Below, in pieces: positions 47,319 through 58,004 of a DNA stretch of 64,000 nucleotides. The position numbers and the translations under genes are program-made. The number at the start of each line of letters is the position of its first letter. Positions within the stretch are counted from its first letter, which is position 1. The notes beneath the pieces are model-generated. The model was not told the DNA's origin, did no database searches, and saw only the letters and a program-made list of their open reading frames with translations. The stretch is from Xiphydria camelus (lineage: Eukaryota > Arthropoda > Insecta > Hymenoptera > Xiphydriidae), in the NCBI GenBank assembly GCA_963678675.1, contig OY783191.1:21812024-21876023 (forward strand). The letters run 5' to 3'.

Positions 47319-47949
47319 ATGTGCAAGTTTCCTATTTCCGAAAGAAATCACAGTGCTACAACGATCAAAGCAATGCGTTATGGTCTGGAACTTGAGCCTG
47401 ATGCAAGGACGTTTTTCAAGGCATTAATTTAGCGAGAAGTTTAAGAAACAGGACTAGGACATCTGTTATAATTAACCATTTCTAGCATGCAGTCTAGATT
47501 GATTGACTTTTAACGGAAAAACTTTTGAATTTCTTGAAATTAAATGTCCTTACTCATGTTCTAATTCATTGATTGTTGACTACGAGACTAAAAAGAGTTT
47601 TGTGAAGTATTTAAAATTTCAGGTGAATCAACAGATCATGCTGATCAAGAGCCACACGTACTATACTCAAATCCAAGTCTCCATGTACGTAGTGGATGTA
47701 AAACTTTGTTATTTCCTTGTCTATTCAAAACAAAACTATGTTTATCTTACAATTGATCGTGATGAAGAATTCTTGAGTTTAATTGTTCCAAAGATAGAAC
47801 AATTTTATTTTGAATATTATATTACTTTGTGCCAAAAAGTGCCAATGAGGAATCTAAGCTGGGAGTATCATATGAAGAGAAAAACATTAAAAAACAGATT
47901 GTACTTTATTTTAAAAATGTTTACGTGTTTAGTGGTTACATCTATTTGA
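47319..47949 (+). pseudogene. YqaJ-type nuclease remnant (ISL2EU-like partner protein)
   Basis: A decayed frame begins near 47319 with SATTIKAMRYGLELEPDAR, which carries the first catalytic Glu region of YqaJ/lambda-exonuclease-fold nucleases. After a damaged stretch (the expected SPDG loop has decayed near 47485-47505), an open block (47503-47949) reads FLEIKCPYSC, whose ExK is the metal-binding pair, then KSHTYYTQIQVSMYV, a conserved helix with Gln. By family it is a metal-dependent 5'-3' exonuclease. It is convergent with the DDE remnant at 48060-48368; this nuclease/transposase pair is what I recall for ISL2EU elements. Confidence 0.6.
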
Positions 47950-48059
47950 CTGTTATATGTTAATTGACTGTTGCATGATTTTATAATTTTATATATTATA
48001 CAAACATAAAAAACTATGGACATTTAAAATTGTTTAAATATTTTTCGTTCCTGAAATAC

Positions 48060-48368
48060 ATTATCCGTTGCAGATCGAAGAAGCGGCTCCTTATTATTTG
48101 CAAGAACACAAGCAATATACATAATTTTGTCTATGTAATCTAGTAATTCAACATGGAGATGACGTAAAATTCCAAAAACTTGGACACGCTGAATTGCTCT
48201 TTCTACATGGATTCTTACTGATACAATCGAGTAACCTTCAAGGACTTCCTCCCGTGTAAATTATGGATTGGTGGCAAAGGGAGGCATTACCAATACACAT
48301 TTACGCTCTAAAAGCGCTGTCCTTATCTGTGGGAATCCTTTATTGGCCATGATTTGGTCGCCAGGCTC
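48060..48368 (-). pseudogene. C-terminal part of a DDE transposase (Harbinger/ISL2EU-like)
   Basis: On the minus strand: PGDQIMANKGFPQ (~48365), LVMPPFATNP followed by a stop, FTREEVLEGYSIVSVRIHVE (~48250), RVQVFGILRHLH and ACVLANN near 48095. The D in GDQIMANKGF and the E in RIHVERAI match the last two catalytic positions of DDE_Tnp_4-type transposases. Its 5' part is missing where the LTR begins at 48406. Confidence 0.65.
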
Positions 48369-48405
48369 TACCAATTATTCTCATTGCCGTCATGATAATA
48401 ATAAA

Positions 48406-48741
48406 TGTAGTATCGGGAAGTACGCGATGCGAGTGGGCGCTTGTGCGTGCGGACTGCGTTACCCGACCTTTAGTCAGTAAGCCTAGCGGTAAGTGCGTCT
48501 CAGCTCGCCATAAAGGGAAAACCCCGATCCGCAAGGTTTTAAAGCAGTTTCGGGGTAGTGACGGGTTTTCCTCTGCATTCCGATGGGGATCGGCAGCGGA
48601 GTCCCGATAACCTGGCGATTGGGGCCTAACGGTGTCTCGTAGGGTTCGGTAGCGAGCGGAGCAGGGTCAGTTCAGACCACGACGCTAACGACGGAAGACG
48701 TACGGTCTGTAAGTTAATTTCGCGACTCCTCGTACCCTACA
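48406..48741 (+). mobile_element. 5' LTR of a SAP-Gag retrotransposon
   Basis: A 336-bp block begins TGTAG and ends CTACA and is directly followed by TATTTTTTGGGGCTCATCCG, where a primer-binding region is expected. Gag starts 79 bases later at 48820. A 3' LTR and a target duplication were not found, because the element is cut short at ~49692. Confidence 0.6.
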
Positions 48742-48819
48742 TATTTTTTGGGGCTCATCCGAGATTCGAGTGTGTCGCGTGTGAAGCAAGATTACGTTCG
48801 AGTAACCTCGCCGCGAATA

Positions 48820-49692
48820 ATGAGTAACAACGAGGCAGGCAAGAGTACAGCCAGGCGTGATAGTGAAATGAGCGGGAAGCAGGTCGAAGAAATGAAGTTA
48901 GCTGAACTCAAGACGGCATTAACCCTTTCAGTCACGAATTTTTTTTAATCAGGTGAAAAATATTTGATTAGTGGTTTTGGATCACTGGAGGTACTATAGA
49001 TACTCTAAACTTGAGAAACTGATCTTTTTTTGCCTTTTGACAAAATGATAACATACAACTTCAAAAAAATAATTTGACAAAATATATAAAATGTCCGGCG
49101 TACTTACTATGTAACCTTATAATATCACTTATAAACTTTCGAAATTTACACAAATCGATATTTAAAACCGTTTGATGACATAAAAATTTAAGAAAATTCT
49201 GACCGTGTTTACAGTGCTTCTGAACACGTTGTGGGAGTCGATGTAGAAATTGCTTACAAGTCTTATCAACTTTTAACAGATGGTGCTAAATGTAATTAAT
49301 GCACTTCAAATAGGATGCCATCAGTGGCCTACATCGTGTTTTAGTGGCAAAACGCAATCGGTTCCGCATAAACGGAGTTAAGATTCTTACGTCGTCAATT
49401 GACGACGCAGTGACCGAAAGGGTTGAAAGGTCGGAAATTAAAGACGTCAGGCTGTAAAGAGGAGCTGGCAATCGGCTCAGGGCAGCTTTAAAGTTGGAAG
49501 AAGAGCACAGCGAAATGGAAGAAGACGAAGACGACGACGACGAACAAGAAGAAGGAGACGAAAATACAAGCGACGACAGCGACGACCTTGGAGGGGCAAG
49601 AGCAACACGGAGTGCACGTCGAACGGTGAAGATGCTAACATTCACGGACGTTGAAGACTCCATAGAAACCTTTAACGATGACGATAAGCTGA
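48820..49692 (+). pseudogene. LTR-retrotransposon Gag N-terminus with SAP motif, interrupted
   Basis: From ATG 48820 the frame reads EEMKLAELKTAL and then meets the 48923-49422 insertion. Beyond it come NRLRAALKLEEE, a long Glu/Asp run (~49505-49580) and TFTDVEDSIETF. ELKTAL...G...LANRLRAALK is a SAP-type DNA-binding helix pair, and the DVEDSIETF block opens the Gag core in several insect LTR elements. Homology stops near 49692 where the 49694 repeat begins. Damage: the MITE, a stop after it and loss of everything downstream. Confidence 0.55.
48923..49422. mobile_element. 500-bp piggyBac-type MITE in the Gag frame
   Basis: Ends CCCTTTCAGTCACGAA and CAGTGACCGAAAGGG; TTAA at left (48919-48922) and its mutated form TTGA at right (49423-49426). 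The ends are short and the interior is AT-rich and non-coding. Confidence 0.65.
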
Positions 49693-49693
49693 A

Positions 49694-50275
49694 CGTAAAG
49701 CCGGTCCCAGACAATGTGTGCATCCGGCGAATATTCGCCATTCGTGATCCTTCGCGTAGTGTGTGGGAGCTCTACTGCGCCAAGCATTCGGCATTCGCCC
49801 GCTATTCGCGGTCTTGTCGGTAAAACGACGCGTAGTAGAGGATGACGAAGTAACTTCAGGCTTCTTCGCCTCCGCTCCCACATGGTGTGCCCAGCTACGC
49901 ATAGTTGATTTATTTGCAACCCGAGAAGGGGTCCAGTCGCCTTGCGCTTACCGAGGCACACCGCCTTGCCGTTGCGACCGGTGCTCCGTCGCGAGGCCCC
50001 TGAAATTGGAGAGCGGGATCGAGGCGCCGCACAATGGGACAAAATCCCGAAAAGCTGGCCAAAACTCGAAAAATGAAGATTTTATTTCGGGGTTTGGTTA
50101 GTGACACAGGAAGTCTGAAGTCGGTCCCAGACAATGCGTGCAGTCGGCGAATATTTGCCATTCGTGATCTTTCGCGTAGTGTGTAGGAGCTCTACTGCGC
50201 CAGACATTCGGCATTCGGTCGCTATCCGCGGTCTTGTCGGTAAAACGACGCGTAGTAAAGGATGATCAAGTAACC
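49694..50275. repeat. Direct repeat pair of a GGTCCCAGACAATG family
   Basis: A ~160-bp block at 49704-49857 recurs at 50121-50275 in the same orientation (GGTCCCAGACAATG(T/C)GTGCA, GGAGCTCTACTGCGCCA, GTCTTGTCGGTAAAACGACG). The sequence between them includes CCCCTGAAATTGGAGAGCGG, which recurs at 54782 next to an inverted GGTCCCAGACAATG near 54930. Possibly LTR-like or a composite; frames on both strands are shared shadows. Confidence 0.6.
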
Positions 50276-50654
50276 CAACACTTTCGTGCGTTGAAATGGG
50301 TGTAGAAAAATTTATGAACCCGTGTCCTTCGGTGCGCACCCCGAATGCCTACACCGATATGGAATCCCAAACATGTTGACCACAAAAACAGAAACAAAGT
50401 GGCTGATGCCTGGAAGGAGTTGGAATCATTTTCTAGCAGCAACGTAACTGCCGCAGATTTAAAAAAGAAGAAAGACTCACTAATGACGATATTCCGTCAG
50501 CTTTTAAGTAAGGTCAACCCTTCGTTGCTCACGTGGGGTGTAGGCTATATCCCAGCCTCCTTTTTTTTACATGCCACGCCTAGAGTTTTTTTTCCAAGGT
50601 TTGCACTTTTAGTACCTTTCGGGAACATTTCATTAAAGAATTTGGCACCAAAAG

Positions 50655-51933
50655 GCTTCGGAAAGTTCGTGATGGCCTGAACTCGCTCCTCCAGGGGTGT
50701 CGTGCCGCGGCCATCGACTTCGTAACCGAGAAACCGCACTTTTCGTGCGCCGAAAACGCACTTCGCCGAGTTGATGACGAGGCCGTACTCCCTGAATCGC
50801 TCGAAGAGTGTCTGTAGATGCCGAAGATGTTCCTCGTCGTCCCTTGACGCTATCAGGACGTCGTCTATGTAGGCGTAACAAAAGTCTAATCCTCGCAGAA
50901 CGTGATCGATGAATCGTTGGAACGTTTGCGCGGCGTTCCGAAGTCCAAACGGTATTCTCGGGAACTCGAAAAGTCCGAACGGCGTCGTTATCGCCGTTTT
51001 CGCCACGTCTTCCGCTGCTACGGGAATTTGATGATACGCCCGGACCAGGTCGATGGTGGAGAAGACCGTTCTGCCGTGAAGGGAGGGCGCAAAATCTTCT
51101 ATGTGTGGGACTGGATAATGGTCTGGTACGGTTCGCGCGTTGAGAGCGCGATAATCCCCGCACTGTCTCCATTCGCCGGTCTTTTTCGCGGCCAGATGTA
51201 AGGCGGATGCCCAGGGGCTGCTAGACGGTCGAATAATGCCCTGCTGAAGCATGACGTCGAACTCGGCTTTCGCCGAGCGCAAACGATCTGGTGCTAGCCT
51301 CCGAGGCCTGCAGAATACGGGCGCCCCTGCCGTCGTCGTGATGTGATGTGTTACGTCATGTTTGATGTCCTCACGTTCGATTCCCGCCGGTCGGGTTAGG
51401 TCAGGGTATTCACTTAACAATCGATGATAGTCCGAACTGCCCGAGATTGTTCTTATCGTCACTGCTTCTTCCGACACGGCTTTCCCCGGCACCGAAAGCA
51501 ACGTAGTTCGATCGATAAGGCGGCGATCGCGCACATCCACTAGAAGTCCGTAGAACGCGAGAAAATCGACGCCGATTATCGGTTTATCCACGTCTGCGAC
51601 CACGAATCGCCACTTAAAACTGCGTCGAAGTCGAAAGTTTAACTCGAGAGTAACGGTTCCGTACGTCGCGATCGGCGCTCCGTTCGCCGCGAAGAGCGTA
51701 TAATCGGTTTTATGCGGTCGATTCTTCGCGAGTAAGCGCGGAAAAACACACAGGTCTGCTCCCGTATCGACGAGAAAACATACCTTTGATGTTTTGTCCG
51801 TGATGAAAATGCGGCGTGGGTTGGAACCGTCGTTGATGGCCGCGATCAAGGACGGTTCTATTAGTTTTCCGCCTTGAAACTGCAGGGCGCGCGACACTTC
51901 TTGGCGCTGGCTCCGTGCTGCCGGTGATACCAA
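50655..51933 (-). CDS. Gypsy Pol: protease and partial reverse transcriptase
   Basis: The frame overlaps the end of gag by 73 bases and is offset -1 from it, so expression would need a -1 frameshift in the overlap. The protease active site is [11 protein letters not shown] (~51770). RT follows with [15 protein letters not shown] (~51185), [15 protein letters not shown] (~51060) and the catalytic YIDDVLIAS (~50875). Uninterrupted until FPKPFG (~50660), after which the reading frame runs into unrelated sequence of the enclosing TTAA element. Truncated by loss of the 3' part, not by point mutation. By family it copies element RNA into DNA within Gag particles. Confidence 0.8.
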
Positions 51934-52742
51934 CAGTTCGATTCGTCGTCGTTATCACGAGCTCGGCTCCTGCTTCTGCTGCGGTTTCTGGCACGGGAAC
52001 GACCTCCGGGTTGTTGCAGGCTGCCTCTGTTCGAGATCGCCTGAATTTCCATGCGTAGCTGCTGCATCGCGGTTTGCAGTGCAGCAATTTCGTTGTTTGC
52101 CGAAACCGCTGCAACCTGCCCCTTCGGCGGACCGATCTCGTGCACCCGGTCCGCGATTTCCGCCATGACGTCGATTGGTTGTCCCATCGAGGCGGCGAGC
52201 ACTCGTTGTGTGGCGTCGGGCAGGCGGTTCATCCACAACGTGCGGAGAAGTTCTTCGGGAACATTCGTTCCCGCTAGACTTTTCAAACGTCGTAGAAACT
52301 GCGACGGGGTTCGGTCGCCAAGTTCTTCGCTCTCCACGAGCTTGCGGACTCTGAGGCTGCTGGAATCTGACAAACGTTTTATCAATTCCTCCTTGATCCG
52401 TTCGTATTTGCCTTCCGCCGGAGGGTTGCATACGACGTCTTCAATCTCCTGCATTTGCCGGCTGTCCAAGTGGGAGACGACGTAGCCGAATTTGGTTGAG
52501 TCACTCGTGATGCCGGCGATGGTAAACTGGGCCTCCAGCTGGCAGAACCACAGGTGGGCCTTTTCCGTCCAGAACGGCGGTACACGGACCGCTACACGAT
52601 GAACGGCGGAGGCCAGTTCGTTGATGGGCCCGTTCCCTGATGGAACGTTCGTGAGCTGTTGCTCCTGGGTGATGTCGGTCGGGGCTGGTTGCGAGGCGCC
52701 TGGCTTATTGAGGCCGGCGGTGTCGCCTCTCGTTATAACCAT
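51861..52742 (-). CDS. Gypsy Gag polyprotein
   Basis: 293 residues from ATG 52742, 84 bases downstream of the LTR boundary. [17 protein letters not shown] (~52570) and [13 protein letters not shown] are typical of mdg3-like capsid. An Arg/Ser-rich tract (~51995-51950) precedes a zinc-knuckle-like [14 protein letters not shown]. Appears intact. By family it forms the particle that packages element RNA. It is fused by frameshift to Pol downstream. Confidence 0.75.
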   Translation of the reverse strand: MVITRGDTAGLNKPGASQPAPTDITQEQQLTNVPSGNGPINELASAVHRVAVRVPPFWTEKAHLWFCQLEAQFTIAGITSDSTKFGYVVSHLDSRQMQEIEDVVCNPPAEGKYERIKEELIKRLSDSSSLRVRKLVESEELGDRTPSQFLRRLKSLAGTNVPEELLRTLWMNRLPDATQRVLAASMGQPIDVMAEIADRVHEIGPPKGQVAAVSANNEIAALQTAMQQLRMEIQAISNRGSLQQPGGRSRARNRSRSRSRARDNDDESNCWYHRQHGASAKKCRAPCSFKAEN

Positions 52743-52825
52743 TTCTCCAGTTGTTCGATTGCTTCCCGAACGAGGAAGGAACTTGTTGTTCTAATTCGTG
52801 ATTAAAATCACGTCGGGGTCACCAA

Positions 52826-53455
52826 TGTGGGGACCGCTTAGGGATCCCACACGCTGGAGAAAGGTGGAGAGAAGAAACACGCGGTTCGACGAAAGACTCG
52901 TTCTTTATTCGACTCCTCTACAACTCTCTAACGACTGATGCGAACTAGGAGCGTTCTGTCGGCGATCTCTGCCCTAGTCGACTCGGCGTCACTAGGCAGG
53001 CGGTGCGAAGGCGTCGCACAATCGATGGTCGCTGAAGACTCGCTGATGACTGAACGAGAACTGGCTGACGAGCTCGCCGGGGTGCCTTCTTAAACGATGC
53101 TCGTTCCCCTGCGCCGAACCAATCGGAGCACTCCTCGTGTGCTGCAAGTGAGCGTCGTTAATCGGCACGGTCGTCTGTGCGTCATCGATACGTCATCGGG
53201 TCTAACGTTCCGGCTAATTCCTGTCTGGCCGTTATTTCTGACGCGCTGGTCAGTTCGCCGGAATCGGTGCGTCGTCGAGGATTAACGTCCCAGTTAATCC
53301 CTGTCCGGCCGTTATTCCTGATACGCTGATCAGGTAGCCGGAATCGGTGCGTCTTCGAGGATTAACGTCCCGGTTAATCCCTGTCCGGCCGTTCCCCATG
53401 ACACGCTAGTCAGGTAGCCGGAATCGGTGCGGATGCGCGTGACTCAGCCGCCACA
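52826..53455 (-). mobile_element. 5' LTR of the gypsy element
   Basis: 630 bp with TGTGG at one edge and CCACA at the other. On the minus strand it ends next to the primer-binding region TGGTGACCCCGACGTG. It contains an exact 80-bp tandem repeat (GGAATCGGTGCG at 53260, 53340 and 53420). With only one LTR present its age cannot be estimated. Confidence 0.75.
53260..53430. repeat. 80-bp tandem repeat in the LTR (U3 side)
   Basis: Two full copies and partial flanking copies with 80-base spacing, each with CGAGGATTAACGTCCC and CTGTCCGGCCGTT. They lie in the 5' (U3) part of the LTR in element orientation, where promoter or enhancer repeats occur in many LTR elements. Confidence 0.8.
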
Positions 53456-54024
53456 ATCTCTTCGACAGAACGCTGCAAAAAGTTAAATAGTGATTTTTAA
53501 CAGTCTGTATTAATTCAATATTTAATATTTTTCTACAAAACTTGTTCCAATTTGTTAATTGGTACTTTGTTAATAAAATGAGAGTACAACTATCCTCAGT
53601 CTATTATTTATACTATTTTTTTTAATAAAAATCGGCAGGAAGACCTGAGCGTCTGAAAACCGAGACCTCATATACCGAGACTTCGAGTTTTGTTTTCAAT
53701 TAGAAAATTACGAAATTTATTTTTTTTTAAATGTTGAGATCATTAGGCAATATCTCAAGCTTTAAAATAAAAAAAAAGTGTTAAAAAATTTCAATTTTTC
53801 ACTAAGAAAACGTTAATCTTTAACTGGGGTGTAGGGTACACCCCAGGTGAGCTTTAATGTTTCAAAACCCACGTGAGTAACGAAGGGTTTAATCCAGCAG
53901 CTCTGGTGCTGGGGCAGAATACATTTACAAACCAAACTGGTTTGCCTTTGAAACTATGCAGAAGTTTCTCAAACCTATATATACTCCAGGAGAAATTATG
54001 AACTCAGATGTAAATATTTTATAA

Positions 54025-54719
54025 TTTTTCCAATTTCTCCACTCCAAATAAATCATGGCAATACATCGACAAAGATTTTTAAGACTATATTTTAAAATTT
54101 TTAAATGATGCTTCGAATTATTGGAGAGTTGTGCATAAAATTTAGATACTCCACTAATATTTCTAAAAATCTAAAAGATCCAACTATTCATTTCTCAACA
54201 GTCCGGTCATCTGATTGCGGTAATGTTGATTATAAATAGTATTTCTATAAATATTTTATAACTTAGTTTTTTGTACATTTGTAAACAAAATAGAATATCA
54301 TTGGAGTCAGGGATGGGCGTCATAAGAAAAATTAATAATTGAATGACTAATAGTTAAGATTAAATTTTCATTTATCATTCAAATAATTTTGAATAACGAC
54401 TAAATTTTCATTCATCATTCCGTCATTCTTACTTGGTTGTTTCACTAGGTAGACAATCAAGGTAAATACGAAGTTCTTCCTATACTTTATCGTGACCAGG
54501 TGCACCAGGTCGACGATCACGGGAAATGACAGATTTTCCCTGCAGTTTTTCGTGTCTAGGTGCACCAGGTCAGTGAGTGCGATAGTCCGGCATATGGATC
54601 ATTTTATATTACAATATATACTGAAAGAATCTACATCATAATCAAGGGTTTCCGTGAATTGCGATTATATGCTTTTTTTTCGTAGAGGAATGTGAATTAT
54701 ATCCGTATATTTCTAGACG
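54025..54719. other. AT-rich spacer with a short degenerate tandem
   Basis: No gene. About 54445-54580 has two to three diverged ~73-bp units recognisable by GTGCACCAGGTC and TTTTTCGTG/TTTATCGTG. The frame at 54368-54565 (minus) is a shadow of these units. Confidence 0.5.
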
Positions 54720-55070
54720 AATAATACGATGTTCCTTTGTGTACGCAATACGAGACGGTACGTAATACGAGACGTCGTGAGGCCCCTGAAATTGGAGAGC
54801 GGTATCGAACCCGACCGTTCGCACATTTGCCGAAAGCACGAACATTTTCCAAATACTGTAGCGTATGGGAGGGTAGCCGAAGGCGTAGTACGATCTCCGA
54901 ACGTTCGCGCATTCGCCGAATGCACGCATTGTCTGGGACCGACATAGAGGTACGTACAAACCGGCCAACAAAGTGTTGGCAACATGTTGGCAACTCGTCG
55001 ATATCGGTGTTGGCAACATGTTGGCAACACGTTCATCCCCACGTGTATCCCGTCGACTAGCAACAGCGTG
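54720..55070. repeat. Relative of the 49694 repeat plus GTTGGCAACATG duplications
   Basis: CCCCTGAAATTGGAGAGCGG (54782) matches 50000, and GGTCCCAGACAATG occurs inverted near 54930. Next to it GTGTTGGCAACATGTTGGCAAC is present twice (54970-55030). Overlapping frames on both strands are shadows; no protein is supported. Confidence 0.5.
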
Positions 55071-56985
55071 CGGCATGGCATCAAAGAAAATTGTCGCCTG
55101 TGTGTGTGTTGCTGGTATCCGTGTTTCCCATTTCCAATGGGAAAAGTTGACAACATCCACACAACATCCACGCAAGAGGGACGGAATTTCAGAAGGTCGA
55201 TTCATACCTCTTTTAATACTTTTAATAGCATCGATCATAAATAACTCGCCGACTATAATATAATTTTTATTGGATTCCTCGCCTGCTCAGCTACTCCGCC
55301 GTCGCATCGCCGCTGCTGCGCAAATTTCTTGACAGGATCGTCGCCGCGGCGACGGTAAATTTTTAGAACCACGCACGAAAGTGGTTAATCGTGTCATCGG
55401 CACGGCATGTCAAAATACTGACTGGATCAAATCATTTCCTTCTCCTTTTTTATTATTATATATTATTATATAAAATAGGTTTTTAATAAATGCGTGGACA
55501 AAACTGTGTCGCCAAAAACCCCGGCGAACTTGGGACCCGATGCGCGGAGCCAGGTACTTACCCTCCGGGGGTTGAGGAGCACAAAGCTAGTAGATACAAA
55601 TAAATATACTACCGCCCACTTGTCCGGCAAGACACGGCCCGGCAGGGACCCTCGCGGACGGGGTTCATCGCTTCCGATCCTTTCCGTCAAACGACGGGAC
55701 GGTCATAAAGACTAGAGTCTGTGTTCCGTCGCTCACCTTTTCCGGAAAAGGTTAATTAACGGACGGATCGAAATAATCCGTTTCCCGCAATACCTATTCT
55801 GATAAACAATGTTCCGTCTTTGCGCGACGGACTACGTAGTCCAGTAAACGAAGGTCTGAAATACGAACTTTTGCTAAACAGGCTGCGTTTTTGTTTAACG
55901 TTGTCATTTGACCCTATAAAGCTCTGGGTGAAGTATCGCGGTTTTTCCTGTTATGGTTTGGTTGAAAAACAATAACAAATATCCCAAAAATGGGTTATTC
56001 AAGAATAACTTGAAAACTTAGCGAGATATCGAAAAAAGTGTAAATTCAAAATTGTAGAGCTTAAAATTCTCTATAAAAAAGGTTCTACACAGTTTACCCC
56101 CACTCCCACGGTTTATTCTCTGGAGCCGCGCAAACATTAGGGGGAAGAAAAAAATCGTAAAACATCGAAAATTTAACATTTTTGAATGCTTTTTGTCTTA
56201 AATTGCTTAAGAAAGTCTCTACTTTTAAAATAAAATTATATATTTTTTTTCACTCAATTGTTTAAAAAGTGCCAAGTATAATCAACGATATCTTTCGATA
56301 TTATGAATAATTTTTTCTTGTGTTCCATAATTTTGTTAGTTAAATTCCCTACGCATTACACTCGGGTCATTTTTCTGCAATTGTCGTAATTTTTAAGATA
56401 TCTCGGTCTTTAAAAATTACTTTGACAACCTTGGTGCGTCCGGAGAACCACTGGTGCCGTTCGCACACATTCTAGTGGTCGCCAGAGTTACGCGCAGAGG
56501 CACCTCGTCCCAAACGGGGAACCCGTCCCTATTCTTAGGTAGGTACCTACATTTTACGAAAAGCACCTCACGGCTAACTAACCGGACTTTTCCTCCGCTA
56601 AACCGGGAGCTGAGAGACATTGAGTATACAAAAACCGCTCATCACATTCTGATTGATGATTTAAGTTCAGAAAGGCTTAACAAATGATATCGTCGAGGTT
56701 ACCGGACGGAATTAGTAGTCTATTTTTTTTAGGCAATATAATAGGAGTTTTCGATTTCGTCGCTGTAGCTGTGAGAAGAACGTTGTTCTTCACTATTAAA
56801 AGGTTATTTGGGTAGGTATGAAATAAAAAAAACGGCATCATCATAATGCAATACAAATCTAATTATTAATGGAAAAAGAAATAAGTGGTTTACATAATTA
56901 ATTAGTATCGAAAAATAACAAAATTGGACACTTACGCAGGTAAGTTTTTACAATGGTTGTGGATGCATTTGCAAAGAGAGATACA
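55071..56985. other. Long stretch without a recognised gene
   Basis: Content: a GC-rich segment at 55265-55370, another at about 55490-55860 of unknown type (possibly an LTR-like fragment), AT-rich filler, and a segment at 56430-56690 with no domain. I could not find paired ends for any of them. Confidence 0.4.
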
Positions 56986-56986
56986 A

Positions 56987-57181
56987 TTAATCTCTTGTTT
57001 TCTTGAAACTACAGGACATTGTTCTGCAATCAGCATTATATTTGCAAGGCCTGATTAAAGAATTTGGCAAAGGCGGTTTTGTCATTTGCACCGGGTGGAG
57101 CTGTGCTATATTATATAATATATCCAATCCATCTGGCCCGTCTAGATTGAATTTCTTCTCGTCGCTAAACACGACCTGCAA
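56987..57181 (-). pseudogene. Inverted 5' half of a Tc1-like transposase
   Basis: The minus strand reads VVFSDEKKFNLDGPDGLD (first catalytic Asp in SDEKKF) downstream of a TTTGCAG acceptor-like site and then loses similarity. The rest of a Tc1-type transposase lies just to the right on the plus strand (57226-57744), so the two halves face away from each other. Either an internal inversion or two nested copies explains this. Confidence 0.7.
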
Positions 57182-57225
57182 ACGAAATTATCATGGAAAC
57201 AATAAAAAAAACAAGATGGATTTGC

Positions 57226-57744
57226 GCATTATTGGCGTGACTTGCGCAAGGAGTAGCGCTACTTCTCGAAGCGCAATTTCGGCAGGGGTACCATCATGAC
57301 GTGGGCGGCATTTTCTGCGCTTGGCACCGTTCAGCTGGCATTCACGTCCGCTCGAATGGGCAGTGCCATATACATAGACATCTTCAAGTGCATCTGATTC
57401 CCTACCTCAGGCGCTTTCGTCGATTGAACCTCACATTTCAGCAGGACAATGCACCAATTCACCGCAGCAACGCCGCGAAGGCATGGTTTGAACGGCATCG
57501 CATTAATCTGCTGGAATGGCCAGCTCGTTCTCCCGACTGCAATCCCATGGAGAACATCTGGGCGATCATGGTGCGTCGTCTCTACGCCAACAACAAGCAG
57601 TACGCAACCGTGGCGGAGCTGAAAGCTGCCATTACGGAGGTATGGCGGACGTTGGAGGTCGACATCCTGCTTAAGTTAGTGGATTCAATGAAGAAGCGAA
57701 TGATTGACCTGCTAAAAGCCAACGGAGGCCCAATTAATTATTAA
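57226..57744 (+). pseudogene. Tc1-like transposase, C-terminal two thirds
   Basis: From YWRDLRKE followed by a stop, through RYFSKRNFG and TWAAFSALGTVQLAF, then a frameshift near 57391, the sequence continues as LTFQQDNAPIHRSNAAKAWF (second Asp, ~57445) and WPARSPDCNPMENIW (catalytic Glu, ~57545), with 34 residues between them as in Tc1 (DD34E). Stop 57742-57744. The first Asp block is inverted upstream (56987-57181). Confidence 0.8.
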
Positions 57745-57802
57745 TTTATTATCTTGTTGCACAAAGCAAATATTTATGTTTCATAAAACGTTGAATTGTC
57801 AA

Positions 57803-58004
57803 GTGTTTCTAACTTTTTGCACCGGTCTAAATTCCGTTTTTTGCTGTTAGCGAAGTGAAATGCTTTTACATTTTTCTACATTTTTGCACTTAGAGGTTTT
57901 TTGGGACGCTGAAAACGATAAAACAAATGGATTGTCCGAAAAAAATCCGTAACATGTCGAAACACCATAAATTGGGGGTGTTTCCAACTTTTTGCACCGC
58001 AGTG
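57803..58004. mobile_element. 3' end of the Tc1-like element with a doubled end motif
   Basis: GTGTTTCTAACTTTTTGCACCGG (57803) and GTGTTTCCAACTTTTTGCAC followed by CGCAGTG (57977-58002, then TA) are two versions of the same end sequence ~175 bases apart. An internal repeat of the transposase binding site is known in some Tc-type TIRs. The matching left end was not found. Confidence 0.55.

Larger units (their letters stand above)
50655..53455 (-). mobile_element. Ty3/gypsy (mdg3-like) retrotransposon, 3' half missing
   Basis: On the minus strand the order is 5' LTR (53455-52826), primer-binding region TGGTGACCCCGACGTG (52824 downward), gag (52742-51861) and pol protease plus part of RT (51933-50655). 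RNase H, integrase and the 3' LTR are absent; homology ends abruptly in the RT thumb near 50655. The remaining coding part has no stop, so the deletion is probably recent. Confidence 0.8.
50518..53887. mobile_element. TTAA-type element containing a gypsy element
   Basis: Inverted ends CCCTTCGTTGCTCACGTGGG (50518) and CCCACGTGAGTAACGAAGGG (ending 53887), with TCAA at left (50514-50517) and TTTAA at right, i.e. a decayed TTAA duplication. Its own sequence is only 50518-~50655 and 53456-53887; the rest is the gypsy insertion. Confidence 0.7.
50296..54021 (+). pseudogene. MADF-domain exon split by a nested insertion
   Basis: Left part: ATG 50296 (MGVEKFM), then after a one-base slip PIWNPKHVDHKNRNKVADAW (~50350) and ADLKKKKDSLMTIFRQLL (~50452). 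Right part after the insertion: SSSGAGAEYIYKPNWFAFE (~53897) and MQKFLKPIY, reaching a stop or a GT donor at ~54010-54024. W...H..Y/KNRN..A..W, KK.....L...FR and GAGA(D/E)...Y.P.W.F are signature positions of the insect MADF DNA-binding domain. The frame resumes one base off after the insertion. It could be a host MADF/BESS paralogue or a transposon-carried MADF gene. Confidence 0.55.

Noticed and set aside
48740..48762. Target duplication for the SAP-Gag retrotransposon
   Set aside because: No 3' LTR is present, so no flanking pair can be compared.
49494..49823. Standalone acidic protein
   Set aside because: The acidic run is the middle of the SAP-Gag frame; beyond ~49692 the frame enters an unrelated repeat.
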